Notes: generated by a model not told the origin, from the sequence alone. DNA of 64,000 bases from Acinetobacter sp. A47 (GCF_000805455.1 NZ_JSUS01000032.1:558001-622000); one strand, 5' to 3'; positions 26,916 through 36,079 are shown, numbered from the stretch's first letter. A program made the numbers and translations.

Positions 26916-27482
26916 ATGTCAAAAAAAGAAGATATTATTAACACTGCATTAAGACTTTTTAATTCGCACAGTTATAACTCGATCGGTGTAGATCGTATTA
27001 TCAGTGAATCTGGCGTTGCAAAAATGACCTTCTATAAATACTTCCCCTCAAAGGAAAAACTTATTGAAGAATGTCTGATACAGCGTAATATCAACCTGCA
27101 AGCTTCCTTAAATGCGACCCTGGCTGAGTGTGATCCAAACGACCACTTGGGTCAGCTTAAAGCGATTTTTCACTGGTATGCTGCCTGGTTTAATAGTGAA
27201 GACTTTAATGGCTGTATGTTCCAGAAAGCACTGGAAGAAGTGATCAAGATTTATCCATCCACATTGCAGCCTGCAACCCAGTACAAGATCTGGTTAACTG
27301 CGCTGGTGAAAGATCTGTTGACCCAGCTAGATATCCGTAATCCTACTCATCTTGCAACACTCATTGTCAGCATTCTTGATGGCATGACCATTCAGGCTCA
27401 TGTGAATAAACACTCGGTTGAAATGGATGAGTACTGGAAACGCGTTGAACACCTGATCAACTTTGAAAGAGAGTTTGCATAA
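26916..27482 (+). CDS. TetR/AcrR family transcriptional regulator (paralogue 2)
   Basis: This is a 188-residue protein. The DNA-binding region (IINTALRLFN, SIGVDRIISESGVAKMTF, YKYFPSKEKLI) is nearly the same as that of the TetR at 20083-20655, and the ligand domain repeats NGCMFQKAL and VSILDGMT. The recognition helix is practically identical, so the two may bind similar operators. ATG 26916 has TTGAGGCGTTAT before it with good spacing. No obvious target gene flanks it. Probably arose by gene duplication. Confidence 0.88.
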   Translation: MSKKEDIINTALRLFNSHSYNSIGVDRIISESGVAKMTFYKYFPSKEKLIEECLIQRNINLQASLNATLAECDPNDHLGQLKAIFHWYAAWFNSEDFNGCMFQKALEEVIKIYPSTLQPATQYKIWLTALVKDLLTQLDIRNPTHLATLIVSILDGMTIQAHVNKHSVEMDEYWKRVEHLINFEREFA

Positions 27483-27489
27483 CCAGAGA

Positions 27490-27516
27490 TTATCCCTTTT
27501 TTTCAAAAAGGGATAA
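27490..27516 (+). terminator. Terminator after TetR paralogue 2
   Basis: TTATCCCTTTTT (27490-27501) pairs with AAAAAGGGATAA (27505-27516) in a 12-bp stem. The following T-tract is weak. Confidence 0.65.
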
Positions 27517-27563
27517 TACTGACAGAGTTTAAATATTGATGAATATATAGTTTAAAAAAAATA

Positions 27564-27701
27564 AAGCGTGATTTATAATTATTATTGTTGCTCACGCTTG
27601 CGTCTGAGTGTAAAAGAATAATAAAAATTATTACCCTCTGGCGGTTGCACTTACGTACTCCCGATCCTTCTTATGCAGACAGATCGTTCTGTCTTGTTTT
27701 C
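27564..27701 (+). ncRNA. Candidate small RNA in the TetR/ArsR intergenic region
   Basis: AAGCGTGA (27564-27571) pairs with TCACGCTT (27592-27599), and TTATTATT (27579-27586) can instead pair with AATAATAA (27617-27624). An unpaired C-rich segment follows (27634-27670). The end is a perfect 7-bp terminator hairpin, AGACAGA/TCTGTCT with TCGT loop (27677-27694), followed by TGTTTT. The layout of 5' hairpin, open region and intrinsic terminator fits a trans-acting small RNA of about 140 nt. It matches no RNA family I can name, and no promoter is proven. Confidence 0.4.
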
Positions 27702-28044
27702 CATTATAGCTATTTTTTTATGAAGCACAATCTTTTTTTTAGTTTTTTTATATTAGTTAATTAAATTAAGCACTTAATTTTATTTATTAGCCCAATTAAA
27801 CAATAAAAGACATTTTGATCCTCCCTTCTCGCCAAAATTCAAAATAAATCACATTAAAATTACATATCGCAAAGCAGCTCACAATTTCCAAGCAAAGCAT
27901 GTATTAATCAACATTTCTCAATCATTTTATCAATTTTATTGATATATATTTTCATTAAAAACCATTGCAATTATTCAGTTTTACTACAATTTTTGCTTGC
28001 GCTGACTTTATACTAGCTTCGGCTGTAACGTAGTGAGTATAAGT
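27702..28044. other. Gene-free promoter region of the ArsR gene
   Basis: About 340 bp, very AT-rich. A TATACT word near 28010 could be a -10 box for the ArsR gene. No clear operator palindrome was identified. Confidence 0.35.
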
Positions 28045-28356
28045 ATGCAAAAGGATTTTGAGATCGACGCAATGAGAGAGTCTGCGGGTACAATTGTGAA
28101 TGTACTTAAGTCTCTGGCCAATACCGATCGGTTAATTATTTTGTGCCATTTAGCGAAACAAGAGTTAAATGTTTCACAAATTGAGGAGTTAACCCAGATC
28201 TTCCAACCGACCCTGTCTCAACAACTTATGATGCTTCGAAAAAGTAATGCTGTTTCTACCCGCCGTGATGGTAAACAAATCTTTTATTCGATTCTCGATC
28301 CGAAACTTAAAGCGATCTTAAACACCTTATATGAGCATTATTGTCCTCATATATGA
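28045..28356 (+). CDS. ArsR-family regulator, BigR/SqrR-like (probable persulfide sensor)
   Basis: This is a 103-residue winged-helix protein. The DNA-reading part QPTLSQQLMMLR and the wing TRRDGKQIFYSI match the BigR/SqrR branch. Cys34 (in IILCHLA) and Cys100 (in HYCPHI) are 66 residues apart, the same spacing as the two sensing cysteines of SqrR and BigR, which form a polysulfide bridge on sulfide stress. ATG 28045 is used; a GTG at 28033 is possible. A SulP anion transporter gene follows after 85 bp and is the likely target. The sensing mode is inferred. Confidence 0.82.
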   Translation: MQKDFEIDAMRESAGTIVNVLKSLANTDRLIILCHLAKQELNVSQIEELTQIFQPTLSQQLMMLRKSNAVSTRRDGKQIFYSILDPKLKAILNTLYEHYCPHI

Positions 28357-28441
28357 CTTTTGAATAAAGCATGTTCACCCTGGCTTTCTTTAGCACTTTT
28401 TCTGCATAATATATCTGAATTTATGATTTAGACTATTATGC

Positions 28442-30142
28442 ATGAAATTGCTCCCCCGAAATGTAATCCGACTATTTCCTGCAAGTAAATGGTTAAGTGA
28501 ATATCGACTTTCAAGCTTCAAGTCAGACCTGATCGCCGCACTTATCGTACTGGCAATGCTGGTGCCACAAGGCATGGCGTATGCCATGCTGGCGGGTCTG
28601 CCTCCGATCATGGGCATCTATGCCAGCATACTGCCCATGATTATTTATGCATTTACAGGGAGCAGTACCACACTCTCGATCGGGCCGGTCGCCATTATTT
28701 CGATGATGGTTTTTGCCGCACTGAACCCGTTATTTCCGGCAGGTTCAGCAGCTTATATAGAAGCTGCCTGCCTGCTTGCATTGCTGGTCGGTATCATTTC
28801 GATGCTATTGGGACTTTTGCGTTTTGGTTTTTTAATCCAGCTGATTAGTCATCCGGTTATCCAGAGTTTTGTTATTGCTTCGGCCTTATTAATTGCCCTG
28901 GGACAGTTCAGATTCCTGCTGGATATTCCTTTACAAACCGGCAATATTCCCAAGCTTCTCGTGAGCCTGTCTCAAAACTATCGGCAGATTACCTGGTCTG
29001 GTATGGGCTTTGGCCTGATCTGTGTGTTAGTGCTTGTGCTGCTCCCCAAGTTGATTCGCTCCGACTTTTTAAACAAGCTTCTACCTCTTGTACTGGTGTT
29101 ATTTTCAATAGTCCTACTTAGCGTATGGCAAGATAGCAACCTTGCAATTAAAACCGTTGGCATCATCCCCACTGGCCTGCCAAGCCTCCATTTTCCGAAC
29201 TGGAATCTGGGTCTGGTCCAGCAACTTTTACCCAGTGCCTTTATGATTGCCATGATCAGCTTTGTCGAATCATTGGCAATAGCTCAGGCAACCGCCCTGC
29301 AAAAACGGGATGCTCTGGACAGTAATCAAGAGCTTATTGCCTTAGGACTGGCCAATATAGCAGCAGGTCTTAACGCTGGCTTTGCGGTATCAGGTAGCCT
29401 GTCACGTACAGTTGTCAATGCCGATGCCGGTGCTAAAACCCCTATTTCCGGTGTACTTTCGTCACTATTCATGATTGCCGTCAGCTTGTATTTTACCGGT
29501 TTTTTCCAGAATCTGCCGTTAGCCGTTCTGGCAGCAACCATTTTTGTTTCTATCAGGAAACTGGTTACGCTTGCACCTTTTATCGAGACCTGGAAGTATT
29601 CAAAAGCAGATGGGCTGGCCATGTGGACTACTTTTTTTGGGGTCACCTGTATCGATATCTCGACAGGACTCATGATTGGTATTATTTTAACCTTTGTTTT
29701 ATTGCTATGGAAAATCAGTCGTCCGCATATTGCGGTGATCGGTCTGGTTGAGGGCACCCAGCATTTCAGGAATGTATCGCGTTACGATGTCATTACCACG
29801 CCAACCGTAGTGGCATTTCGTGTAGATGAAAACCTCAGTTTTCTAAATGCCCACGTATTAAAAGGTCATGTGATTACAGAAGTCAGCCAGAATGACCAAT
29901 TGCAGCATGTGGTGATTAATTGTTCAAGTATTAGCAATATTGACCTGAGTGCTTTAGAAATGCTGGAAGATTTAAACTGGGAGTTGTCCCAGCTCAACAT
30001 CCAGCTGCATTTGTCAGAAGTAAAAAGCTTTGTCATGGACAGGCTATCCAGATCAGCCTTGATCAGGCAGCTGTCCGGCCAGATATTTCTCTCACATTAT
30101 CAAGCAATACAAACACTTTCGCCTGAAACGCTTGCGGAATGA
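28442..30142 (+). CDS. SulP family inorganic anion transporter
   Basis: This 566-residue inner-membrane protein has about 10-12 transmembrane segments (residues 25-420) and a C-terminal STAS domain (about 445-550). The SulP signature appears early (MLVPQGMAYAMLAGLPPIMGIY), with NADAGAKTPISG in the middle. SulP proteins carry sulfate, bicarbonate or other anions, usually with Na+ or H+. Following directly after a putative persulfide-sensing ArsR regulator, sulfate or a related sulfur anion is a reasonable guess. The start is weakly marked; it begins 85 bp after the regulator. Confidence 0.9.
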   Translation: MKLLPRNVIRLFPASKWLSEYRLSSFKSDLIAALIVLAMLVPQGMAYAMLAGLPPIMGIYASILPMIIYAFTGSSTTLSIGPVAIISMMVFAALNPLFPAGSAAYIEAACLLALLVGIISMLLGLLRFGFLIQLISHPVIQSFVIASALLIALGQFRFLLDIPLQTGNIPKLLVSLSQNYRQITWSGMGFGLICVLVLVLLPKLIRSDFLNKLLPLVLVLFSIVLLSVWQDSNLAIKTVGIIPTGLPSLHFPNWNLGLVQQLLPSAFMIAMISFVESLAIAQATALQKRDALDSNQELIALGLANIAAGLNAGFAVSGSLSRTVVNADAGAKTPISGVLSSLFMIAVSLYFTGFFQNLPLAVLAATIFVSIRKLVTLAPFIETWKYSKADGLAMWTTFFGVTCIDISTGLMIGIILTFVLLLWKISRPHIAVIGLVEGTQHFRNVSRYDVITTPTVVAFRVDENLSFLNAHVLKGHVITEVSQNDQLQHVVINCSSISNIDLSALEMLEDLNWELSQLNIQLHLSEVKSFVMDRLSRSALIRQLSGQIFLSHYQAIQTLSPETLAE

Positions 30143-30338
30143 TCAATTTATCTGGATTTTTTTTATACAAAAGGATGTGTTATGTTTTCATAATTTTTTT
30201 TAAAAAACATTGTCTTAATTTTTACGATCTTTTTAAAGTAATTGAATTGCAAAAAAAATTTTATTATTCACGGTTCTTAGGTATAGAATACCGCCCTTGT
30301 TTAACCTTAAACCGTGCATAGGTTTATAAGGCCTTTAT

Positions 30339-31541
30339 ATGTTTAATGTATTGTCTCGCTTGAGTTTAGTTAGCAAAATTATTATCGCTATTATTCTAGG
30401 GATTGGAGTAGCACTGCTCTTTCCTAACTTTACACCCTATTTAAGTTTATTGGGTGAATTATTCATTAAAGCATTAAAGTCTGTTGCACCAATTCTGGTT
30501 TTTGTTTTAGTCCTTTCTTCAATTGCAAATTTCCGGATTGGTCAAAGCTCGAATATCAGACCGGTTCTGGTGTTATATATTGTTGGCATGTTACTGGCCG
30601 CCTTTAGTGCCGTAGCCGCAAGTGTGATGTTCCCAAGCCAGCTGTTTTTACATTTACCAGCTGAAAGCGGGCTCCAGCCACCGGGCAGTCTTGCAGAAAT
30701 TTTAAAGAACCTACTTTTAAGTTTTATTGCAAACCCTGTACAAGCCATTGGTGAAGCCAACTTTATTGGTATTCTGGCATGGGCAATCGGTTTAGGCCTG
30801 GCGTTACGTCACAGTTCGGATACCACCAAACAGGTTCTGACAGATGTTGCCAATGCCGTAAACCAGATCATTCATAGCGTGATCGGTTTTGCTCCTGTCG
30901 GTATTTTTGGTCTGGTCGCAGTGACCTTTGCCGATGCCGGTTTGGCCACCTTAAAAAGTTATGCACACCTGCTGTTCGTGTTAATCGGTACCATGCTGTT
31001 TGTTGCCTTGGTCATCAACCCGATTCTGGTTGCAATCACCATGAAAGCAAATCCATACCCACTGGTCATGACCTGCTTGAAAGAAAGCGGCATCACGGCA
31101 TTCTTTACCCGTAGTTCGGCGGCGAATATTCCTGTAAACATGGATCTCGCTCAACGTCTGGGTGTAAATGAAGCGACTGCAAGTGTTTCTATTCCGCTTG
31201 GCGCGACCATTAACATGGCGGGTGCAGCAGTCACGATTACCGTGTTGACGCTGGCAGCTGTACATACCTTACATATTCCAGTCGACCTGAGCACCATGAT
31301 CATCCTGTCGGTTGTTGCAGCAATATCGGCATGTGGCGCATCTGGCGTGGCTGGTGGTTCTTTGTTATTGATCCCTGTTGCTTGCAGCCTGTTTGGTATA
31401 TCATCCGAGATAGCCATGCAGATTGTTGCGATCGGCATGATTATCAGTGTATTGCAAGATTCAACTGAAACAGCACTGAACTCATCTACCGATGTCCTGT
31501 TTACTGCTGCTGTTGACTTTAGAGACCGTCAAGCCCCATAG
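30339..31541 (+). CDS. sstT: Serine/threonine:sodium symporter
   Basis: This 400-residue inner-membrane dicarboxylate/amino-acid:cation symporter (DAACS family) imports serine and threonine with sodium. Marks are the [18 protein letters not shown] segment, the [12 protein letters not shown] hairpin and the [16 protein letters not shown] segment; 400-415 residues is the SstT norm. The ATG is preceded by AAGGCCTTTAT. Just upstream, CACGGTT (about 30268) and AACCGTG (about 30311) can pair. It is followed within 6 bp by the DUF1275 gene, so the two share a message. Confidence 0.93.
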   Translation: MFNVLSRLSLVSKIIIAIILGIGVALLFPNFTPYLSLLGELFIKALKSVAPILVFVLVLSSIANFRIGQSSNIRPVLVLYIVGMLLAAFSAVAASVMFPSQLFLHLPAESGLQPPGSLAEILKNLLLSFIANPVQAIGEANFIGILAWAIGLGLALRHSSDTTKQVLTDVANAVNQIIHSVIGFAPVGIFGLVAVTFADAGLATLKSYAHLLFVLIGTMLFVALVINPILVAITMKANPYPLVMTCLKESGITAFFTRSSAANIPVNMDLAQRLGVNEATASVSIPLGATINMAGAAVTITVLTLAAVHTLHIPVDLSTMIILSVVAAISACGASGVAGGSLLLIPVACSLFGISSEIAMQIVAIGMIISVLQDSTETALNSSTDVLFTAAVDFRDRQAP

Positions 31542-31547
31542 GTTGCC

Positions 31548-32228
31548 ATGCCACTTCAACGTTTACCCAACTGGATTCAACTAGGCGCTTTTCTACTCGC
31601 CCTGAATGCCGGAATGGTAAACGTTCTGGGCTTGTTTACCCTCTTACACCAATCCGTTTCCCACATGACAGGCAATATCAGCATTCTGGCCATGAGTTTG
31701 CTGGACTTGCAACCTGAACATGTTATCTACCTTGCTCTGGTCATTATCTGTTTTGTGACAGGTTCATTTTATAGTGGCCTGATTCTGGGAAACGGTAATG
31801 TCGCATTTGGACGACGTTATGGCCTGCCTCTTAGCCTGGTCGCTATCTTCCTGTTCCTGAGCTGGCTATTGTTACCCTATTTCCCCCGCTATGGCCTACT
31901 TTGGGCCTGTGTGGCAATGGGCGTTCAAAATGCCATGGTCAGCCACTACAAGGGCGCAATTATTCGCACCACCCACCTCTCAGGCGTGCTTACCGATATC
32001 GGTTTAGCCTTGGGATATAAAGCACGGGGCCTGAAAGTAGAAAAACGCCGGATTTTTCTCCATCTGCTCATTTTTACCGGATTTTTATTGGGTGGGCTCA
32101 TTGCGAGTGCACTTTATCCTTATTTAAAATTAAACAGCTTTCTCATTCCGGCCGGCTTAAGTCTCGGTTTAAGTATGGCATACTGGATTTTCTATTTTCG
32201 TTCTTCATCAAACTCACACTTGGATTGA
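31548..32228 (+). CDS. YoaK/DUF1275 family membrane protein
   Basis: This 226-residue protein has six or so hydrophobic segments. The start contains the DUF1275 marks NAGMVNVLGLFTLLHQSVSH and MTGNISILA, then VAMGVQNAMVSHYKGAIIRT and the TTHLSGVLTDIG motif. The function of the family is not established; a transport role is often assumed. It begins 6 bp after sstT and is followed after 3 bp by the DUF2058 gene, which argues for one operon of three genes. Confidence 0.88.
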   Translation: MPLQRLPNWIQLGAFLLALNAGMVNVLGLFTLLHQSVSHMTGNISILAMSLLDLQPEHVIYLALVIICFVTGSFYSGLILGNGNVAFGRRYGLPLSLVAIFLFLSWLLLPYFPRYGLLWACVAMGVQNAMVSHYKGAIIRTTHLSGVLTDIGLALGYKARGLKVEKRRIFLHLLIFTGFLLGGLIASALYPYLKLNSFLIPAGLSLGLSMAYWIFYFRSSSNSHLD

Positions 32229-32231
32229 ATT

Positions 32232-32768
32232 ATGGTTAAAAATGCATTGCAGGCCCAACTCTTAAAAGCCGGTTTGGTGGATAATAAAAAAGCAAAAAAA
32301 CTGACAAAACAAGTGCAGCACGAACAACGCACCGGGCAAAATGACGATGCCGCCCTCAAGGCAGAAATTGATCGTGCCAAACAGGAAAAACTGGCCAAAG
32401 ATCAGGCTCTGAATCTGGAGAAGCAAAAGATTCTGGAAGAAAAAGCCCTAAAGGCCTCGATCATCCAGATGATAAAACAGCACAAGGTAAAAGATATTGC
32501 TGGCGATGTTACCTATCAGTTTATTGATGAAGGCAAAATCAAGAAGGTTTACCTTTCACAACAGGTTTATAATGCACTGGTAGCGGGTTCACTGATCATT
32601 GCCAAGGATCAGGATAGTTATGCTTATCTGCCTAAAGCGCTGGCAGATAAGATTGACCAGAAGATGCAAGGCTTTATTCTGGTCAACAACAATGAGAAAA
32701 ATGACCAGACGACTGATGAAGATGATCCATATGCAGCGTATGTGATTCCTGATGATCTGATGTGGTAA
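32232..32768 (+). CDS. DUF2058 family protein (YaiL-like)
   Basis: This is a 178-residue soluble protein. The N-terminal part MVKNALQAQLLKAGLVDNKK, then a Lys/Gln-rich coiled-coil (KAKKLTKQVQHEQR) and a C-terminal domain with VTYQFIDEGKIKKVYLS, match the DUF2058 family. E. coli YaiL has been reported with nucleoprotein or polysome fractions. No catalytic residues are seen. It is third in the sstT operon with a 3-bp gap. Confidence 0.87.
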   Translation: MVKNALQAQLLKAGLVDNKKAKKLTKQVQHEQRTGQNDDAALKAEIDRAKQEKLAKDQALNLEKQKILEEKALKASIIQMIKQHKVKDIAGDVTYQFIDEGKIKKVYLSQQVYNALVAGSLIIAKDQDSYAYLPKALADKIDQKMQGFILVNNNEKNDQTTDEDDPYAAYVIPDDLMW

Positions 32769-32836
32769 TACATCTGCTTATGTAAAAACGCCTTACAAAT
32801 CGTATATAAACTGTGATCAGATTATTATAAATATCC

Positions 32837-32879
32837 AATACACCTTACAATTCTATCTCAAAGAATTTTAAGGTGTATT
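32837..32879 (+). promoter_or_regulatory. Long hairpin covering the translation start of the mechanosensitive channel gene
   Basis: ACACCTTA (32840-32847) pairs with TAAGGTGT (32869-32876), extended by AAT/ATT outside, and AATTCT (32849-32854) pairs with AGAATT (32862-32867) inside with one mismatch between them. The stem totals about 17 bp with a 7-nt loop. The right arm contains the AAGG Shine-Dalgarno-like sequence and the GTG start at 32873, so folding would hide the start. Confidence 0.6.
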
Positions 32880-34135
32880 TTAGTTTGGATTATTTAGGTT
32901 TTATCCGTGATGCACGGGTTGAGTTAAGCCATTATCCTTGGCTTGAAATGATATTGGCCTTAACCGTTTTAATTTTATTTGCAGCGCTTGCCAACTTTAT
33001 CGCGAAGCGGATTATTGTTCGCGGGATTCGTCATTTAATTACAAAATTTAAGTCTCCAAACCAGTCTATTTTTGCACAGCATAGTGTAAGCCGCCGTTTT
33101 GCAAATATTGTTCCGGCAATTGTCATTCTCAATGGCATTACAGCAATTCCACATTTACCGGAAAAAATTGTCACTCTGGTTCAAATGGGTGCGCAGGCAT
33201 TTATTTTCCTGACGCTTGCACTGACTGTCAGTGAAGCACTAAATATCTTTAACCTGATTTATCAACGCAATCCGAAATCAAGAAACAAGCCGATCAAGGG
33301 CTATTTACAGCTCATCAAGCTGATCCTGTTTGTTGTGTGCGGTTTGATGATCTTAGGCACCTTCCTCAAGAAAGATGTGTTCACCCTGCTGGCCGGCTTT
33401 GGTGCCATGGCTGCTGTCCTGATGCTGGTCTTCCAGAACACCATTCTGTCACTGGTTGCCAGCGTACAGATCGCCTCTTATGACATGGTGCGGATCGGGG
33501 ACTGGATTGAAATGCCATCGTTAAATGCGGATGGCGATGTAATTGATATGTCATTACATACCGTGACCGTACAGAATTTTGACAAGACCTTTACCACCAT
33601 TCCAACCAACAAACTGGTAACTGATACCTTTAGAAACTGGCGTGGGATGAGTGAGTCAGGTTGTCGTCGTATCAAGCGTTCACTGTTCCTGGATCAAAGC
33701 AGTGTTCACTTTATGAGTGATGAAGAGCAGCAAAAACTGAAAGACTTCTTACTGCTCGATCAATATTTAAATGCCAAACAGTCTGAAATCGAAGAGTTCA
33801 ATAATCACCTGAGCAACCAGTCACGCTATAACCAGCGTCGCCTGACAAATTTAGGGACTTTCCGGGCTTATGTAGAATTTTACTTACGTCAGCATCATGG
33901 CATTGCCCAGAACCAGACCATTCTGGTACGTCAAATGCAACCAACCAGCGAAGGTCTGCCATTAGAAATCTATGCATTTACCAATACCATTGCATGGGCG
34001 GCTTATGAAGCGATTCAGTCAGATATTTTTGACCATCTGATTGCGATTATTCCAGAGTTTGGTTTAAGAATTTATCAAGCTCCATCAGGTCATGACTTTC
34101 AATTACTTACAACAGAGCAAGAACGCAAAGCTTAA
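32873..34135 (+). CDS. Mechanosensitive ion channel family protein (YbdG-like)
   Basis: This is a 420-residue inner-membrane protein. About five hydrophobic segments precede the MscS pore helix and beta domain: FTLLAGFGAMAAVLMLVFQN, then SLVASVQIAS, the RIGDWIEMPS beta motif and TVTVQNFDKT with TTIPTNKLV. Length and the SGCRRIKRS segment match YbdG (MscM-type), which opens on mild osmotic downshift. The start is GTG at 32873, or TTG at 32885, which would have AAGG upstream. Both lie in or just after a long hairpin. A strong terminator follows. Confidence 0.9.
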   Translation: MYFSLDYLGFIRDARVELSHYPWLEMILALTVLILFAALANFIAKRIIVRGIRHLITKFKSPNQSIFAQHSVSRRFANIVPAIVILNGITAIPHLPEKIVTLVQMGAQAFIFLTLALTVSEALNIFNLIYQRNPKSRNKPIKGYLQLIKLILFVVCGLMILGTFLKKDVFTLLAGFGAMAAVLMLVFQNTILSLVASVQIASYDMVRIGDWIEMPSLNADGDVIDMSLHTVTVQNFDKTFTTIPTNKLVTDTFRNWRGMSESGCRRIKRSLFLDQSSVHFMSDEEQQKLKDFLLLDQYLNAKQSEIEEFNNHLSNQSRYNQRRLTNLGTFRAYVEFYLRQHHGIAQNQTILVRQMQPTSEGLPLEIYAFTNTIAWAAYEAIQSDIFDHLIAIIPEFGLRIYQAPSGHDFQLLTTEQERKA

Positions 34136-34147
34136 ATATCGCAATTA

Positions 34148-34171
34148 AAAAAGCACCTTCGGGTGCTTTTT
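34148..34171 (+). terminator. Terminator after the mechanosensitive channel gene
   Basis: AAAAAGCACC and GGTGCTTTTT pair around a TTCG-type loop, a classic intrinsic terminator 12 bp after the stop. Confidence 0.93.
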
Positions 34172-34236
34172 TATTTTTTGTTACTCTACAAACTTAAATT
34201 AAGTAAGTTGTACAATGTATTCCTTGATAGGAAAGC

Positions 34237-35013
34237 TTAAGTGATCGATATTTCTTTAGTCATTTTTTGGCCTTTCCGCAAAATTTCAAACTTCACTGTC
34301 TCTTTCTTTAGATAATTAGATATATCCACAAAATGACTTACGTCTCTCACCACAATATCATTCATTTTCAAAATAATATCGTCTTCTAATATCTCTCCAA
34401 AAGCAGGAGATTTTTTAGATATCACTTTAGCCTTTACACCCTCCAAATAACCAGTTCGGGATTTATCTAAATCAGATAAATCAATTGGATAAACTCCCGT
34501 AACAGATTCAAATCTATAAAAATAACTGACCGTATATTCTTTTTGTGGTTGATAAACAGGAGCTGATTGAGTTAAAGCTCCGTTAATATTATTGGATGTA
34601 TTAACACTACCAAATCCATTGCCATTATTTTCTCCTTGATTTTGGGAATTATAAGGAGCTGGTGTCAAAAAACTATAGTATCCTATTGATTCTGTGGATT
34701 GACTATTGCTAAACAATACAATCTGGGCCCCAAGAGAGTCTGCCCTTTTTTCGAGCTCATTAACAATGTAATCATAGCCTTTTGAGCTATCTCTCCCGTT
34801 AAATTTCTGCGATTTAATTGGCACAAAACCTTCTTCTAATAGTTGTATTGTTGATACGTTAAACTCTTCTGTCTTCAAGGCTTGCGCTTTAACAAACTGT
34901 GATTTATTTGCCTTCTTAAAAAGAGAAATAGGGATATAAATATTTGCGACTGTTTGAGTACTTAATGAAAGTATAAGGACGCTAGAAAAAAACGCGCCAA
35001 CTAAATTTTTCAT
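34237..35013 (-). CDS. Secreted PDZ-domain protein of unknown function
   Basis: This 258-residue protein has a Sec signal peptide (MKNLVGAFFSSVLILSLSTQ, cleavage after VA). The middle contains a Ser/Asn/Gly-rich linker (about 115-150). The last 75 residues look like a PDZ domain: GYLEGVKAKVISKKSPAFGE, then DIILKMNDIVVRD and VKFEILRKGQ. No protease domain is present. It is probably periplasmic or surface-exposed. The ATG at 35013 is preferred over a TTG at 35043. AT content is higher than in core genes here. Confidence 0.7.
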   Translation of the reverse strand: MKNLVGAFFSSVLILSLSTQTVANIYIPISLFKKANKSQFVKAQALKTEEFNVSTIQLLEEGFVPIKSQKFNGRDSSKGYDYIVNELEKRADSLGAQIVLFSNSQSTESIGYYSFLTPAPYNSQNQGENNGNGFGSVNTSNNINGALTQSAPVYQPQKEYTVSYFYRFESVTGVYPIDLSDLDKSRTGYLEGVKAKVISKKSPAFGEILEDDIILKMNDIVVRDVSHFVDISNYLKKETVKFEILRKGQKMTKEISIT

Positions 35014-35228
35014 ATTAAAAATCACTTTTCTAATGTTATACAAACAAATAATCTAAGAAACTAGAATCATACAAAAATCATATCAAATTTAATTTTCATT
35101 CTCAAAGGTTTCAAGCAATAAATATTCTAAAGATAATTACATTTTGGTTTATTTTTTAAGTAAATTAAGACTTAATCCTCCTATATGTTTATAAATCCAC
35201 GAGATATGAATAAAAGCCATAAACAACT

Positions 35229-35480
35229 TTAATGGATCTCGAAATATTTCTTACACCCTTCCATCCATTCTTTAGATACAGACGCTTCACGGGGATATTC
35301 GGTATTTGCCAGCTCGCAATCTTCAACCTTTTTTAGCCCATTGTCCGCTGGGAAGGAATATCCATAATAACCGTCACTACTGAGCGGAAATCCTCCTGTT
35401 TGCCTATAGTCCAGATACAGGTAGCCCATATATGATAATGTAATCCCTAAAATTATAACCATTACCCCTTTTAAGCTCAT
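35229..35480 (-). CDS. Small membrane-anchored protein, 83 residues
   Basis: One N-terminal membrane helix (GVMVIILGITLSYMGYLYL) is followed by a roughly 60-residue exported part rich in Tyr and Gly, with two cysteines (VEDCEL, EGCKKY) that may pair. AAAATG start context with weak ribosome site. No family recognised. It is part of an accessory block of small unknown genes. Confidence 0.5.
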   Translation of the reverse strand: MSLKGVMVIILGITLSYMGYLYLDYRQTGGFPLSSDGYYGYSFPADNGLKKVEDCELANTEYPREASVSKEWMEGCKKYFEIH

Positions 35481-35617
35481 TTTTCTACTCTATGGTCTAG
35501 TTTTCAACATTATAAACATATTAACTAAACATTTTGGGATATAAGGCGGTTGTGTTTTAACAATCACCTCATAATCGAGCGACCACAAAATAGAAATGAA
35601 TATTTTCTACATCACAT

Positions 35618-35648
35618 AAAAAAGCCCTAAACTGTTAGGGCTTTTTTT
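35618..35648 (-). terminator. Terminator of the 93-residue unknown gene
   Basis: AAAAAGCCCTAA and TTAGGGCTTTTT form a 12-bp stem with a 4-nt loop, intrinsic-terminator-like in both directions, just after the minus-strand stop at 35659. Confidence 0.9.
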
Positions 35649-35658
35649 ATCTTTTCGA

Positions 35659-35940
35659 TCAATCCCACTCAAGCTGGAACTGGATATTGGTATTGGTAAA
35701 ATTGGGATTTAAAAAAACACGATAACCAGCTGCTTTTAATTCACTCACCACTATATCAGCATCCTCGCTACTGACCTCATGTTTTGAGAATTGTTGCAAG
35801 GCATCTCTGTCGCCATCATTGGCTCGTAATTTAATAGTGCTTGAAATTTTTGAGAGAATTTTATCTACCGTTAGTTTTTTAACATTTGCATTGGAAATTG
35901 CTGTAGCTCGTGATGCAGGTAACAAAATTTCTTCGTTCAC
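35659..35940 (-). CDS. Small unknown soluble protein, 93 residues
   Basis: This is a mixed alpha/beta protein without cysteine. The C-terminal half SELKAAGYRVFLNPNFTNTN with a final FQLEWD resembles the small alpha/beta proteins found in phage and accessory regions, where a helix-strand unit AAGYxV is frequent. No function is known. It has its own terminator. Confidence 0.5.
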   Translation of the reverse strand: MNEEILLPASRATAISNANVKKLTVDKILSKISSTIKLRANDGDRDALQQFSKHEVSSEDADIVVSELKAAGYRVFLNPNFTNTNIQFQLEWD

Positions 35941-36079
35941 TGTATTCCGCCTGTTATATCAGAATAAGAAAAAAATATAATATGTTCTATTTCCACTTTT
36001 TCAAGTCATCAAATTAAACTAAACGACATATTTTGGCGCATTTGTCTTAAATTTTGACGAAACAAAATAAGCAGTCTCT

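Noticed and set aside
30139..30321. 60-residue plus-strand frame after the SulP gene
   Set aside because: It overlaps the SulP stop, is of low complexity (Phe/Lys/Tyr from AT-rich DNA) and lacks a ribosome site.
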